From NCBI GenBank assembly GCA_026387165.1, contig JAPLMG010000088.1:1-13912 (forward strand): 13,912 nucleotides of DNA, written 5' to 3'. The position numbers and the translations under genes are program-made. Positions 8,901 to 13,912 of this stretch are shown here, piece after piece (positions within the stretch are counted from its first letter, which is position 1; every line of letters begins with the position of its first letter). The notes beneath the pieces were generated by a model. The model ran no database searches. It had not been told where the DNA came from and saw nothing but the letters and a program-made list of their open reading frames with translations. This DNA is from Candidatus Omnitrophota bacterium. GTDB taxonomy: Bacteria > Omnitrophota > Gorgyraeia > 2-01-FULL-45-10.

Positions 8901-9946
8901 ATCAATCACTTTCTCTTGATAATGACGGGTTTATCGGTGATGGTGTTTCGGGTGATAATAACGGTCAAAAAAGATCCACACAGAGACAACCAAAAAAATC
9001 GCAAGAGCTGTTATTAAGGCAAACATCTCAATCCTCCTTACCGGATTTATCCGCGAACAGCAATCCTATTATGAATAATCCAACAGTTGATACCACGAAT
9101 ACTGACTTAAGCCATAATGAATCAATCTTACCGAAAACTCCTCCCAGCAACCCCACTAGTATGAATCCCTGGAATAATGTGAGCGCTGATTTACTTACGG
9201 CTTCTAATCGTTTATCGGACCAAAATGGTTTAGACATACCGGCAGTAAGCATATCACAACCAGATGACACTGTCAAGCCCGCCGCGCCTTTGACTCCTCG
9301 CAATGACGGACTTACCGCGCAAAATGAGCCGGATATCGAAAACTTAAGGAAGATATTGTTCAGGATCGCGCTGGAAGAGAAGGAAAATGAGCGAAGGCTG
9401 AAAAAGGGCGAAGAGGTCGAGCTTAAATATTATACTGTGACTTATAACGAAAGTAAGATAGGGAGAGATTCAGACGCAGGGCGCATAATAAAATATTATG
9501 TCGAGACGATACTGCCGATGTATGTGCGCAGCGGCAAGGACAGGGTAAAATTAATAGCGAACGGAAAAAAAGGCGGCGTCATTCTTAGCGTAGAATGCTA
9601 TTCTGACCAGGGAAGAGCCCGTAAGATCGGGGAAGGCCGGATTTCGATAGAGGACTATAAGGAGAATGAGGCGATGAAATTGGTCGCCATGCTGAATATG
9701 GCGTTTCTGTCGTCGCAGATCCCGAACAACACCCCGCTCGAAGAGATGGCTAAATATGAAGACATCATCTCTATTATCAGAAGGCAGTGTGTAGAGATAT
9801 CGGGCGACGATCAGCCGATCAAAAAGGCGCTTAAGGATATAAGTAAAGGTATATTCATAAGGCTGCCGCACGCAGGCCGGATCCCCATAGAGAAGGCTGC
9901 CGATTATTACCGTCTCATCCTCGCGCAGCTGGAGCAGGCCGCATAA
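5798..9946 (+). CDS. Giant multidomain protein, C-terminal part: transglutaminase-like, phosphoribosyltransferase-like, CheD-like and unknown domains
   Basis: The ORF encodes 1382 residues. Its first 40 residues overlap the previous ORF and look like an out-of-frame shadow, and ATG 5798 has no Shine-Dalgarno sequence, so genuine coding in this frame probably begins near 5915. Residues about 102-230 are transglutaminase-like: C163 in RRGMCYNAA, H210 in SEHIF and D225 in WVDFD form the catalytic triad. Residues 300-390 are helical with coiled-coil character. Residues about 470-660 are phosphoribosyltransferase-like, with the PRPP-loop motif LILDDMLASGFTL (D571, D572) and an upstream VCGFSAKP loop. 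Residues about 790-920 recall CheD: C817 sits where the catalytic Cys would be, but Tyr replaces the usual His. Residues 923-1178 are a long Asn/Ser/Asp-rich linker. Residues 1179-1382 are a basic alpha/beta domain I do not recognise. Linkers contain STPGVD twice and APES near domain starts. It ends with TAA 45 nt before the next gene. Confidence 0.75.
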   Translation: MNSPLLSKGLQKINLLTRRINYRVCLGWRGIVRNPIIRTKIVIVPPAAGGGEASPAGTDEPATGAVEAAPASGNGEVAPAGAEEHIGVAVKTSEPGSTPGVDDEYLKDPAAASLYITRGLKSDAEKAVALRDWVADNINYAIGHGAYWDASEVETLKTRRGMCYNAARLFIAMARAAGLRARYGVVMVKKDAYGLMPALVLFRMEETSEHIFASVFIDGNWVDFDIERDKAHDVADTLQYLDDIEELARKKAAKYSRDDRDRFDDERVAYWALKGIAGPVPVGGVLFKHIANLLQQAPDLVDLSKYPGLTEEKLEQERKKVSSLIEKMEGMYAPLSKRLRDSRGSMPVDEIGPIIREIFRIIIQLSPSLSHLEDRLKKLNIEIAARKKEENGGEARPPAGTASHDAAEPSGNDGLFDSFGAATHDDPAFSQGNGPHETVTAEDPAPGTGEARQKSTPGVDKGAVVPVKTDAQYQFLKNKKYRALLIRAIILILKQAEEKGIRTVFVCGFSAKPAALLFKLCWQRIYPDKPVPSFIYLEEAGQAYNEKTVISTIKSVPDLKNVLSNPILILDDMLASGFTLHKTKQILKKKFKARNVYTAALFDLTADCFDIFAEPDAVGADFDSTEIPDELSGSCSNWHLVRKWIKAGMSGEPYNNFDKVEKKFKPTKEQMRKIFEEYLPGDMTLLAAETEKIYLKENPRENRARQSRRDAPESGSRPDSAPAAARDVAAPEGPSPESESPRITKPGEILSDDRTEPDRNRHYLKQPLPDSPKREVSQDDTARKILSEGPNYTAVNENDYEIADNPEHYLQCPIIFCRAIAAFNVKTGERILIYLYPDELDENRLMKRLFKGISGPNWRLAVITKENSKAKAGDGYYSYETIRNFLINENRINPENITWLEGAPELQKSDIVKMKIVLEPAGVVTRSLVPAETRDSTHDTNYEPFDLSKPFIKSAHAVVDTDGSTERVVDTAPVVPEPLAPSELGFRASPAAAPESTNKQGGLSGMFGAAGNGEDTDENNKNRNTDKNEREAGHDQSLSLDNDGFIGDGVSGDNNGQKRSTQRQPKKSQELLLRQTSQSSLPDLSANSNPIMNNPTVDTTNTDLSHNESILPKTPPSNPTSMNPWNNVSADLLTASNRLSDQNGLDIPAVSISQPDDTVKPAAPLTPRNDGLTAQNEPDIENLRKILFRIALEEKENERRLKKGEEVELKYYTVTYNESKIGRDSDAGRIIKYYVETILPMYVRSGKDRVKLIANGKKGGVILSVECYSDQGRARKIGEGRISIEDYKENEAMKLVAMLNMAFLSSQIPNNTPLEEMAKYEDIISIIRRQCVEISGDDQPIKKALKDISKGIFIRLPHAGRIPIEKAADYYRLILAQLEQAA
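5803..5827. repeat. Perfect hairpin near the junction of the second and third giant ORFs
   Basis: CAGCCCCTTG (5803-5812), loop TTGTC, then CAAGGGGCTG (5818-5827) form a perfect 10-bp stem with a 5-nt loop. No T-run follows, and the second ORF reads through it. It lies about 100 nt before the proposed frame change, so a direct link to recoding is unproven. Confidence 0.8.
5848..5938 (+). repeat. Linker module duplicated at 8789-8890, plus a 16-bp repeat of the window start
   Basis: This segment, read in the second ORF frame (DKLSGVLGVARDSEKPDNQNK), resembles 8789-8890 read in the third ORF frame (GGLSGMFGAAGNGEDTDENN). GATCGTGCCGCCCGCC at 5923-5938 is an exact copy of 11-26. These copies are the main evidence for where the true frame changes. 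Confidence 0.65.
5935..6047 (+). repeat. GC-rich palindrome followed by three imperfect repeats
   Basis: CGCCGCCGGCGGCG (5935-5948) is a perfect 14-bp palindrome. It is followed by three related units beginning GAGG at 5951, 5996 and 6022, each carrying a CCCGCC core. In the third ORF frame they encode GEASPAG, VEAAPAS and GEVAPAG. In the second ORF frame the first gives an Arg run and a stop at 5974-5976. Confidence 0.7.
6086..6103 (+). repeat. STPGVD linker repeat, copy 1 (copy 2 at 7160-7177)
   Basis: TCGACGCCGGGAGTCGAT recurs at 7160-7177 with one mismatch and is itself an imperfect palindrome. Both copies encode STPGVD just before a globular domain: the transglutaminase-like domain at the first copy and the phosphoribosyltransferase-like domain at the second. 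Confidence 0.75.
9292..9310. repeat. Fragment of the dispersed repeat before the last domain
   Basis: GACTCCTCGCAATGACGGA matches the CTCGCAATGACGG end seen at 3833-3845 and 11001-11013. It is read in frame as PRNDG, as in linker 1, and lies just upstream of the C-terminal domain. Confidence 0.65.
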
Positions 9947-9955
9947 TTTAAAATC

Positions 9956-9984
9956 TTGCGAGCGTTCTTTGATTAGGGTATAAT
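9956..9984 (+). promoter_or_regulatory. Sigma70-type promoter for the toxin-like cluster
   Basis: TTGCGA (9956-9961) and a perfect TATAAT (9979-9984) are separated by exactly 17 nt. Transcription would start around 9991-9992, on or beside the ATG of the next gene. The transcript would therefore have essentially no 5' leader. Confidence 0.75.
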
Positions 9985-9991
9985 TGCAGCT

Positions 9992-10561
9992 ATGCCGGAT
10001 AAAAATACCTACATTATCGCCGGACCTAACGGCTCCGGTAAAACCACTTTTGCCAGAGAGTTTCTGCCTGAGTATGTCCATTGTCCTAATTTTGTAAACG
10101 CGGACCTCATAGCGCGGGGGCTTTCGCCATTTTCACCGGAAATAGTGGCAATAAAAGCAGGTAGGCTTGTATTGCAGCAAATCGATGATTTCGCGGGGAA
10201 GGGCTTCGATTTTGCCTTTGAGACGACCTTGGCGGGAAAATCATACGCGAATCTGCTGAAAGAGTTAAAAAGAAAAAGGTACGCATTGCACCTTTTTTTC
10301 TTATGGATCCCAAATCCGGATCTAGCGATAGAGCGCATAAAGGAAAGGGTTAGAGACGGCGGCCATGATGTGCCTGCGCCGGACGTTAAAAGGCGTTTCA
10401 CGCGCAGCATACGGAATTTTTTTAAATTATATGAGCCATTGGTGGACTCCTGGATGTTGTTTGATAATTCCAAAGCCAAGCCTATATTGATAGCAAAGAG
10501 GCGAAATGGCCATGTTGAGATATTTAACGATAAATTATTCGACGCCATTCACAAATTTTGA
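9992..10561 (+). CDS. Zeta-toxin family / COG4185-like P-loop kinase
   Basis: This 189-residue protein is a P-loop NTPase of the zeta-toxin/COG4185 group. Visible motifs are Walker A GPNGSGKTT (residues 11-19), NADLIARGLSP (36-46) with D38 where the family has a catalytic acid, the FETTLAG motif (76-82), and an Arg-rich RIKERVRDGGHDVP segment followed by RRF, typical of the lid. Zeta toxins phosphorylate UDP-sugar cell-wall precursors. COG4185 members are less well characterised, so the substrate here is unknown. The length fits this short subgroup. The start is set by the promoter: ATG lies 7 nt after TATAAT, and no Shine-Dalgarno sequence could be on the mRNA. The next gene starts 8 nt after its stop, suggesting a two-gene toxin-antitoxin-like unit with toxin first. 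Confidence is high for the family and moderate for a toxin role. Confidence 0.85.
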   Translation: MPDKNTYIIAGPNGSGKTTFAREFLPEYVHCPNFVNADLIARGLSPFSPEIVAIKAGRLVLQQIDDFAGKGFDFAFETTLAGKSYANLLKELKRKRYALHLFFLWIPNPDLAIERIKERVRDGGHDVPAPDVKRRFTRSIRNFFKLYEPLVDSWMLFDNSKAKPILIAKRRNGHVEIFNDKLFDAIHKF

Positions 10562-10569
10562 GGTGATTC

Positions 10570-10722
10570 ATGAAGAAGAGAATGTCTTTACAGGATAAGG
10601 CCGAAGCTGCTCTAAAAATGGCCGTGCGCAAGGTTGTGAGGCGGCATAAAAAAACGGGGCGGCCGCTTGTTGTATGGCAGAACGGCAAGACCGTTCGTAT
10701 CTCGCCGTACGCGGTGAAGTAA
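10570..10722 (+). CDS. Small basic protein, probable partner/antitoxin of the zeta-like kinase
   Basis: This is a 50-residue ORF. ATG 10570 is preceded by AGGTG at 10561-10565 (4 nt spacing), and the gene begins 8 nt after the kinase stop. The N-terminal half is a Lys/Arg-rich helix (DKAEAALKMAVRKVVRRH). The second half, TGRPLVVWQNGKTVRI followed by SPYAVK, is a short beta-hairpin of the kind I associate with small proteins encoded next to COG4185 kinases. I infer it is the cognate antitoxin, although its basic charge and position after the toxin are not the classical epsilon-zeta arrangement. It could also be an accessory nucleic-acid-binding protein. Tight spacing indicates co-transcription from the promoter at 9956-9984. 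Confidence 0.7.
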   Translation: MKKRMSLQDKAEAALKMAVRKVVRRHKKTGRPLVVWQNGKTVRISPYAVK

Positions 10723-10740
10723 GTCCTGATCAAGGGTTGC

Positions 10741-11010
10741 ATGCCTACCGGATTCGAAAAGAAGGTGTATCTCGCCGTATCGAAAATTCCCAAAGGTCAA
10801 ACGAGGTCGTATAAGTGGGTTGCCGCTAAGATAGGGCGGCCGAAAGCTTATAGGGCGGTCGGAAATGCGCTTAACAAAAATCCTTACATAGGCATCGTGC
10901 CTTGCCATAGAGTGATAAGAGCGGACGGATCGATAGGAGGGTTCGCGAAGGGAGCGGCGCGCAAGAGGCAAATGCTAAAAAAAGAGATTGCTTCACTTCG
11001 CTCGCAATGA
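10741..11010 (+). CDS. Minimal O6-alkylguanine-DNA alkyltransferase-like protein (active-site domain only)
   Basis: This 89-residue protein corresponds to the C-terminal DNA-binding/active-site domain of Ogt/MGMT, which repairs O6-alkylguanine by transferring the alkyl group to a cysteine. The acceptor motif PCHRVI is at 54-59 (C55). R38 in YRAVG matches the arginine finger. N47-P48 precede C55 by the same spacing as Asn137 and Cys145 in human MGMT. IGGF is at 65-68 and E82 matches Glu172. The N-terminal domain of full-length enzymes (about 165-180 residues) is absent, so the size is that of alkyltransferase-like (Atl) proteins, but those usually have Trp in place of this Cys. AAGGG at 10732-10736 is the ribosome binding site. 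The gene starts 18 nt after the small basic gene, so it is likely in the same operon. Codons 82-89 and the TGA stop lie in a dispersed repeat. Confidence 0.85.
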   Translation: MPTGFEKKVYLAVSKIPKGQTRSYKWVAAKIGRPKAYRAVGNALNKNPYIGIVPCHRVIRADGSIGGFAKGAARKRQMLKKEIASLRSQ

Positions 11011-11013
11011 CGG
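10984..11013. repeat. Dispersed repeat forming the 3' end of the alkyltransferase gene
   Basis: A GAGATTGCTTC...CTCGCAATGACGG element with ATTGC/GCAAT ends in inverted orientation. Related sequence occurs inside the giant ORFs near 3757-3843, 4826-4910 and 9292-9310. It supplies the last eight codons and stop of the alkyltransferase gene. Confidence 0.7.
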
Positions 11014-11029
11014 TGTTTTACCGAATTGA

Positions 11030-11058
11030 TTGACCGCATATCTTAATATTGATATAAT
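11030..11058 (+). promoter_or_regulatory. Sigma70-type promoter of prfB
   Basis: TTGACC (11030-11035) and TATAAT (11053-11058) are separated by 17 nt. The predicted start near 11065 leaves a leader of about 34 nt carrying the Shine-Dalgarno sequence AGGAG at 11085-11089, 9 nt before ATG 11099. Confidence 0.8.
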
Positions 11059-11098
11059 CACATCTTACACAAACCAAACAGGATAGGAGCTCACCGCA

Positions 11099-12200
11099 AT
11101 GATATCAGAGTTGAAAGAGGAGCTACAGAGGATAGAGAAGAAGCTTAAGGCGTTAAGAGGTTATCTTTGACATAGATGCAAAGTTGGAGCGCGCTACGCA
11201 TTTGGAAAAAGAGATCGCCCAGGAAGGATTCTGGAATAACCAGGAGCGGTCTCAAAACGCGGTAAAAGAGCTGAAGAGGTTAAAGCTCGCGACGGAGCCG
11301 TACCTTAAGATAGAGGAAGGCGTCAAGGGCATACGCGATATAATGGAGATAGCCCAGGCCGAAGACACAGAATCGTTAACGCATTTTAAGAACGACCTCG
11401 CGGAGCTTAGCGTTAAAGCCGGTGATCTCGAATTCAAGACACTCCTCAGCGAAGAGACCGATATAAATAACGCGATCCTGAATATCAACGCCGGGGCCGG
11501 AGGGACAGAGGCGTGCGACTGGGCGGCGATGATCCTGAGGATGTATACGATGTGGGCCGAGGGCAAGGGCTACAAGCTCACATGGCTCGATCAGCTGCAA
11601 GGTGAAGAGGCTGGCATAAAGAGCGCCACTCTTCTCATAGCAGGGGATTACGCCTATGGGTACCTCAAGGCGGAGACCGGAGTGCACCGCTTAGTGAGGA
11701 TCTCTCCTTTTGATTCCAATAAAAGGCGGCACACTTCATTCGCTTCGGTCGACGTCATACCGGAAGTTTCGGACGATATAAAGATAGAAGTGAAAGAGGC
11801 GGACTTAAAAGTAGATACATACCGCGCCGGCGGCAAGGGAGGCCAACACGTAAATAAGACGGATTCCGCCGTCAGGATAACCCACATTCCCACAAGTATA
11901 GTGGTACAATGCCAGAATGAACGTTCGCAATTCAAAAATAAATCGATGGCGATGAAACTATTGAGAGCGAAACTTTATGAGGTTGAGCGCCGGAGGAAGG
12001 CTAAAGAGATCGAGAGAGCATACGATTCAAAGAAGGATATAGAATGGGGCAGCCAGATAAGGTCGTATGTCCTGCATCCTTATAAGATGGTGAAAGACCA
12101 CAGGACGGATTTTGAGGTGGGCAACGCGGATGCGGTGCTTGACGGCAAGTTAGACGGATTCATAGAAGCGTATTTAAGGAAGTCAAAAGTAAAATCATAA
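11099..12200 (+). CDS. prfB: Peptide chain release factor 2 (RF2), expressed by programmed +1 frameshift
   Basis: RF2 recognises UGA and UAA stop codons in the ribosomal A site and releases the finished peptide. Translation starts at ATG 11099 (AGGAG at 11085-11089) and runs 23 codons to CTT at 11165-11167, where an in-frame TGA (11168-11170) interrupts. A +1 shift skips T11168 and continues at GAC 11169 to TAA 12200, giving 366 residues, close to the 365 of E. coli RF2. The peptide-anticodon SPF is at 202-204 and the catalytic GGQ at 247-249, in KGGQHVNKTDSAVRITH. A243 replaces the unusual Thr246 of E. coli K-12 and is the common family residue. The UGA makes synthesis self-limiting: abundant RF2 terminates at codon 24, scarce RF2 allows the shift. 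Its stop codon sits inside a palindromic repeat, and secA follows 88 nt later, possibly on the same transcript. Confidence 0.97.
11156..11171 (+). promoter_or_regulatory. prfB programmed +1 frameshift site
   Basis: AGAGGTTATCTTTGAC closely matches the classic RF2 recoding site. It has a Shine-Dalgarno-like purine run (AAGAGG) just upstream, the slippery CTT, the TGA stop and a following C that weakens termination. The downstream frame (DIDAKLERATHLEKE) is typical RF2 sequence. Confidence 0.95.
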
Positions 12201-12265
12201 CTGTCATTCCCGCGTAAGCGGGAATCCAAGATTCCCGATTAAAGCATTCGGGAATGACAGTTATG
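12196..12265. repeat. Nested palindromic repeat between prfB and secA
   Basis: A perfect 17-bp inverted repeat is formed by 12196-12212 (CATAACTGTCATTCCCG) and 12249-12265. Within it lie two smaller hairpins: ATTCCCGC/GCGGGAAT with a GTAA loop at 12206-12225, and ATTCCCGA/TCGGGAAT at 12231-12255. The ATTCCC...GGGAAT core resembles dispersed repeats such as the dRS3 type of Neisseria, in structure if not descent. No T-run follows, so it is not a standard terminator. The left arm contains the prfB stop codon. A REP-like or MITE-like element is most likely. Confidence 0.85.
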
Positions 12266-12288
12266 CTAATTTGGCCGCGGGTGAAAAA

Positions 12289-13912
12289 ATGTTTAACTTT
12301 ATCCTAAAAAAGATACTCGGAACGCAGAATGAAAGAGTCGTGCGGAAATTTAAGCCCGCTGTAGACGCCATAAACGCGTTTGAGCCTGTCATATCGAAAT
12401 TATCCGATGCCCAACTGCGCGCGAAGACCGACGAATTCAAGTCCAGAATAGAGAAGAGCAGACTTGATCATGCAGACGGCCTGAACGAGATGTGGGAGCT
12501 TTACAAGGGCGCCACAGCCCCAGACGAGAAGGAGAGGCTGAAGAGAAAGTACCGCAATTTAAAGAATGAGATCTTCGCTGATGTTCTGCCCGAGGCGTTC
12601 GCGGTAGTGCGAGAGGCGGCAAAACGCACAGTGAAGATGCGCCACTTCGACGTTCAGCTTATGGGCGGCATAATATTGCACCAGGGCAAGATCGCCGAGA
12701 TGGCTACCGGAGAAGGCAAGACCTTAGTAGCGACGCTTCCTGTCTATCTCAACGCGCTTACGGGGGAAGGTGTCCATGTCATAACCGTAAATGATTATCT
12801 CGCCAAAAGGGACAGGAACTGGATGGGGCCCATATATGAATTTTTAGGCCTGTCAGTCGGCGTCATATATCACGACATAGACCAGGGCGAAAGAAGAAAA
12901 GCATACGCTTCCGACGTCACTTACGGAACCAATAATGAATTCGGGTTCGATTATTTAAGGGACAATATGGTCGTGAATAGTGTTGATATGGCACAGCGCG
13001 GCCATAACTACGCCATCGTGGACGAAGTCGACTCTATTCTTGTAGACGAATCGAGGACACCTCTTATCATATCCGGGCCGGCCGAAGAATCCACCGATAA
13101 ATATTACACCATAAACAAGATAGTGCCGCGCCTTAAAGGAAAGATCACGACCGATAAGGAAGAGATCGACGCCAAATATAAAGGCGTCGACATAGAGAAG
13201 GGCATAGATTACGCCGTCAATGAAAAGAACCACACGGTGAACCTGACCGAAGAAGGCGTCTTGAAGTGCCAGGAGATGCTCGGGGTCAAGAATCTGTACG
13301 ACGATATACAGTCTGAATGGGAACATCATATAAGGCAGGCCATAAGAGCTCATGCTCTTTATAAAAGGGATGTCGACTACGTAGTCAAAGACGGCGAAGT
13401 GATGATAGTCGACGAATTCACCGGACGACTTATGCCGGGCAGGCGCTGGTCCGACGGCCTGCATCAGGCTGTGGAAGCCAAGGAGAATGTGAAGATAGAG
13501 CGGGAGAATCAGACCCTGGCCACGATCACATTCCAGAACTATTTCAGGATGTACAAGAAGCTGGCAGGGATGACCGGAACTGCCGAGACGGAGGCGGTGG
13601 AGTTCTCGAAGATTTACGGCCTCGATGTCGTAGTGGCCCCGCCCAACAAGCTGTTGGCGAGGACCAATCATCCGGACGTTATATACAAAACGGAGCGCGA
13701 AAAATTCAACGCCGCATGCAGAGAGATAGCCGAGCTTTATAAGGCCGGCAGGCCCGTTCTCGTAGGGACTATCTCCATAGAAAAGTCGGAGTCCTTAAGC
13801 ACTCTCTTAAAGAAGATGAGCATTCCTCACCATGTTCTCAAAGCGAAGTACCACGAAATGGAAGCCGAGATCATATCCAAGGCGGGCCAGAAGTACGCCA
13901 TCACTATAGCCA
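12289..13912 (+). CDS. secA: Preprotein translocase ATPase SecA, 3'-truncated by the window edge
   Basis: SecA is the motor ATPase that pushes unfolded preproteins through SecYEG at the inner membrane. The first 541 codons are present and the frame runs off the right end. ATG 12289 is preceded by a modest GGGTG at 12279-12283; GTG 12281 is excluded because its frame stops quickly. Walker A is MATGEGKT at 138-145, HVITVNDYLAKRD follows, Walker B is VDEVDSILVDESRTP (DEVD at 245-248), the preprotein-binding region contains GRLMPGRRWSDGLHQ, and GMTGTAETE starts at 427. Compared with E. coli SecA, about 36 extra residues (roughly 58-95, with DEKERLKRKYRNLKNE) lie before LPEAFAVVREA. They are charged and predicted helical. 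No clear promoter is seen in the 88-nt gap, so read-through from prfB is likely. The C-terminal half lies beyond the window. Confidence 0.97.
   Translation, partial: MFNFILKKILGTQNERVVRKFKPAVDAINAFEPVISKLSDAQLRAKTDEFKSRIEKSRLDHADGLNEMWELYKGATAPDEKERLKRKYRNLKNEIFADVLPEAFAVVREAAKRTVKMRHFDVQLMGGIILHQGKIAEMATGEGKTLVATLPVYLNALTGEGVHVITVNDYLAKRDRNWMGPIYEFLGLSVGVIYHDIDQGERRKAYASDVTYGTNNEFGFDYLRDNMVVNSVDMAQRGHNYAIVDEVDSILVDESRTPLIISGPAEESTDKYYTINKIVPRLKGKITTDKEEIDAKYKGVDIEKGIDYAVNEKNHTVNLTEEGVLKCQEMLGVKNLYDDIQSEWEHHIRQAIRAHALYKRDVDYVVKDGEVMIVDEFTGRLMPGRRWSDGLHQAVEAKENVKIERENQTLATITFQNYFRMYKKLAGMTGTAETEAVEFSKIYGLDVVVAPPNKLLARTNHPDVIYKTEREKFNAACREIAELYKAGRPVLVGTISIEKSESLSTLLKKMSIPHHVLKAKYHEMEAEIISKAGQKYAITIA

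Noticed and set aside
8670..9017. Plus-strand 115-residue ORF in a second frame
   Set aside because: It is an out-of-frame reading of a linker. It was useful only because its similarity to the start of the third giant ORF shows that start to be a shadow too.
9028..9303. Minus-strand 91-residue ORF that looks like a two-segment membrane protein
   Set aside because: It is the complement of an Asn/Ser/Thr-rich linker, whose antisense naturally gives Val/Ile/Leu/Phe/Gly runs. It lies wholly inside the long plus-strand frame.
10009..10548. Minus-strand 179-residue ORF opposite the zeta-like kinase
   Set aside because: The plus strand carries Walker A and family motifs with a promoter. The minus ORF is a codon-bias shadow.
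11168..11170. Premature stop suggesting prfB is a pseudogene
   Set aside because: The TGA sits in the textbook RF2 programmed frameshift context and the rest of the protein is intact.
12201..12260. Intrinsic terminator after prfB
   Set aside because: Strong hairpins exist but no T-run follows. The symmetric nested structure fits a dispersed repeat better.
12955..13671. Minus-strand 238-residue ORF
   Set aside because: It is antisense to highly conserved secA sequence; the plus-strand reading matches SecA motifs throughout.

Overview
The window looks like a piece of a PVC-type candidate-phylum genome, most plausibly Omnitrophota. This placement is inferred from very large multidomain reading frames, dispersed palindromic repeats inside and between genes, and a standard bacterial prfB and secA. 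No 16S rRNA or other decisive marker is present. Every gene I can support is on the + strand. No stretch above 300 bases lacks a gene.

Region 1 (1-9946) is almost entirely three huge overlapping frames: 3-1721, 1681-5976 and 5798-9946. I think they are one giant gene, probably entering from beyond the left edge, broken by two forward frame jumps. The evidence is that neither downstream ORF has a credible ribosome binding site; the first ORF stops inside a methyltransferase domain; and the start of the third ORF is an out-of-frame shadow of a linker that is read in frame elsewhere. Recognisable domains in order are: an arginase-fold (UPF0489-like) metal site, an isoaspartate-methyltransferase-like domain, about 660 residues of unknown sequence, a possible ADP-ribosyltransferase-like segment, a helical unknown domain, a transglutaminase-like cysteine protease-fold domain, a phosphoribosyltransferase-like domain, a degenerate CheD-like segment, and an unknown C-terminal domain. 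Low-complexity linkers joining them share repeated sequence. Several domains belong to families that modify proteins, so a giant effector or toxin-like protein is a reasonable hypothesis.

Region 2 (9947-11010) is a small three-gene cluster behind a strong sigma70-type promoter: a zeta-toxin/COG4185-like P-loop kinase whose mRNA appears leaderless, a 50-residue basic protein that is probably its partner or antitoxin, and an 89-residue alkylguanine-DNA alkyltransferase domain protein. A dispersed repeat supplies the end of the last gene.

Region 3 (11011-13912) is housekeeping: prfB (peptide release factor 2) with a consensus promoter, a Shine-Dalgarno site and the classic in-frame UGA +1 frameshift; a nested palindromic repeat that overlaps the prfB stop codon; and the first 541 codons of secA, which runs off the right edge and has an unusual N-terminal insertion.
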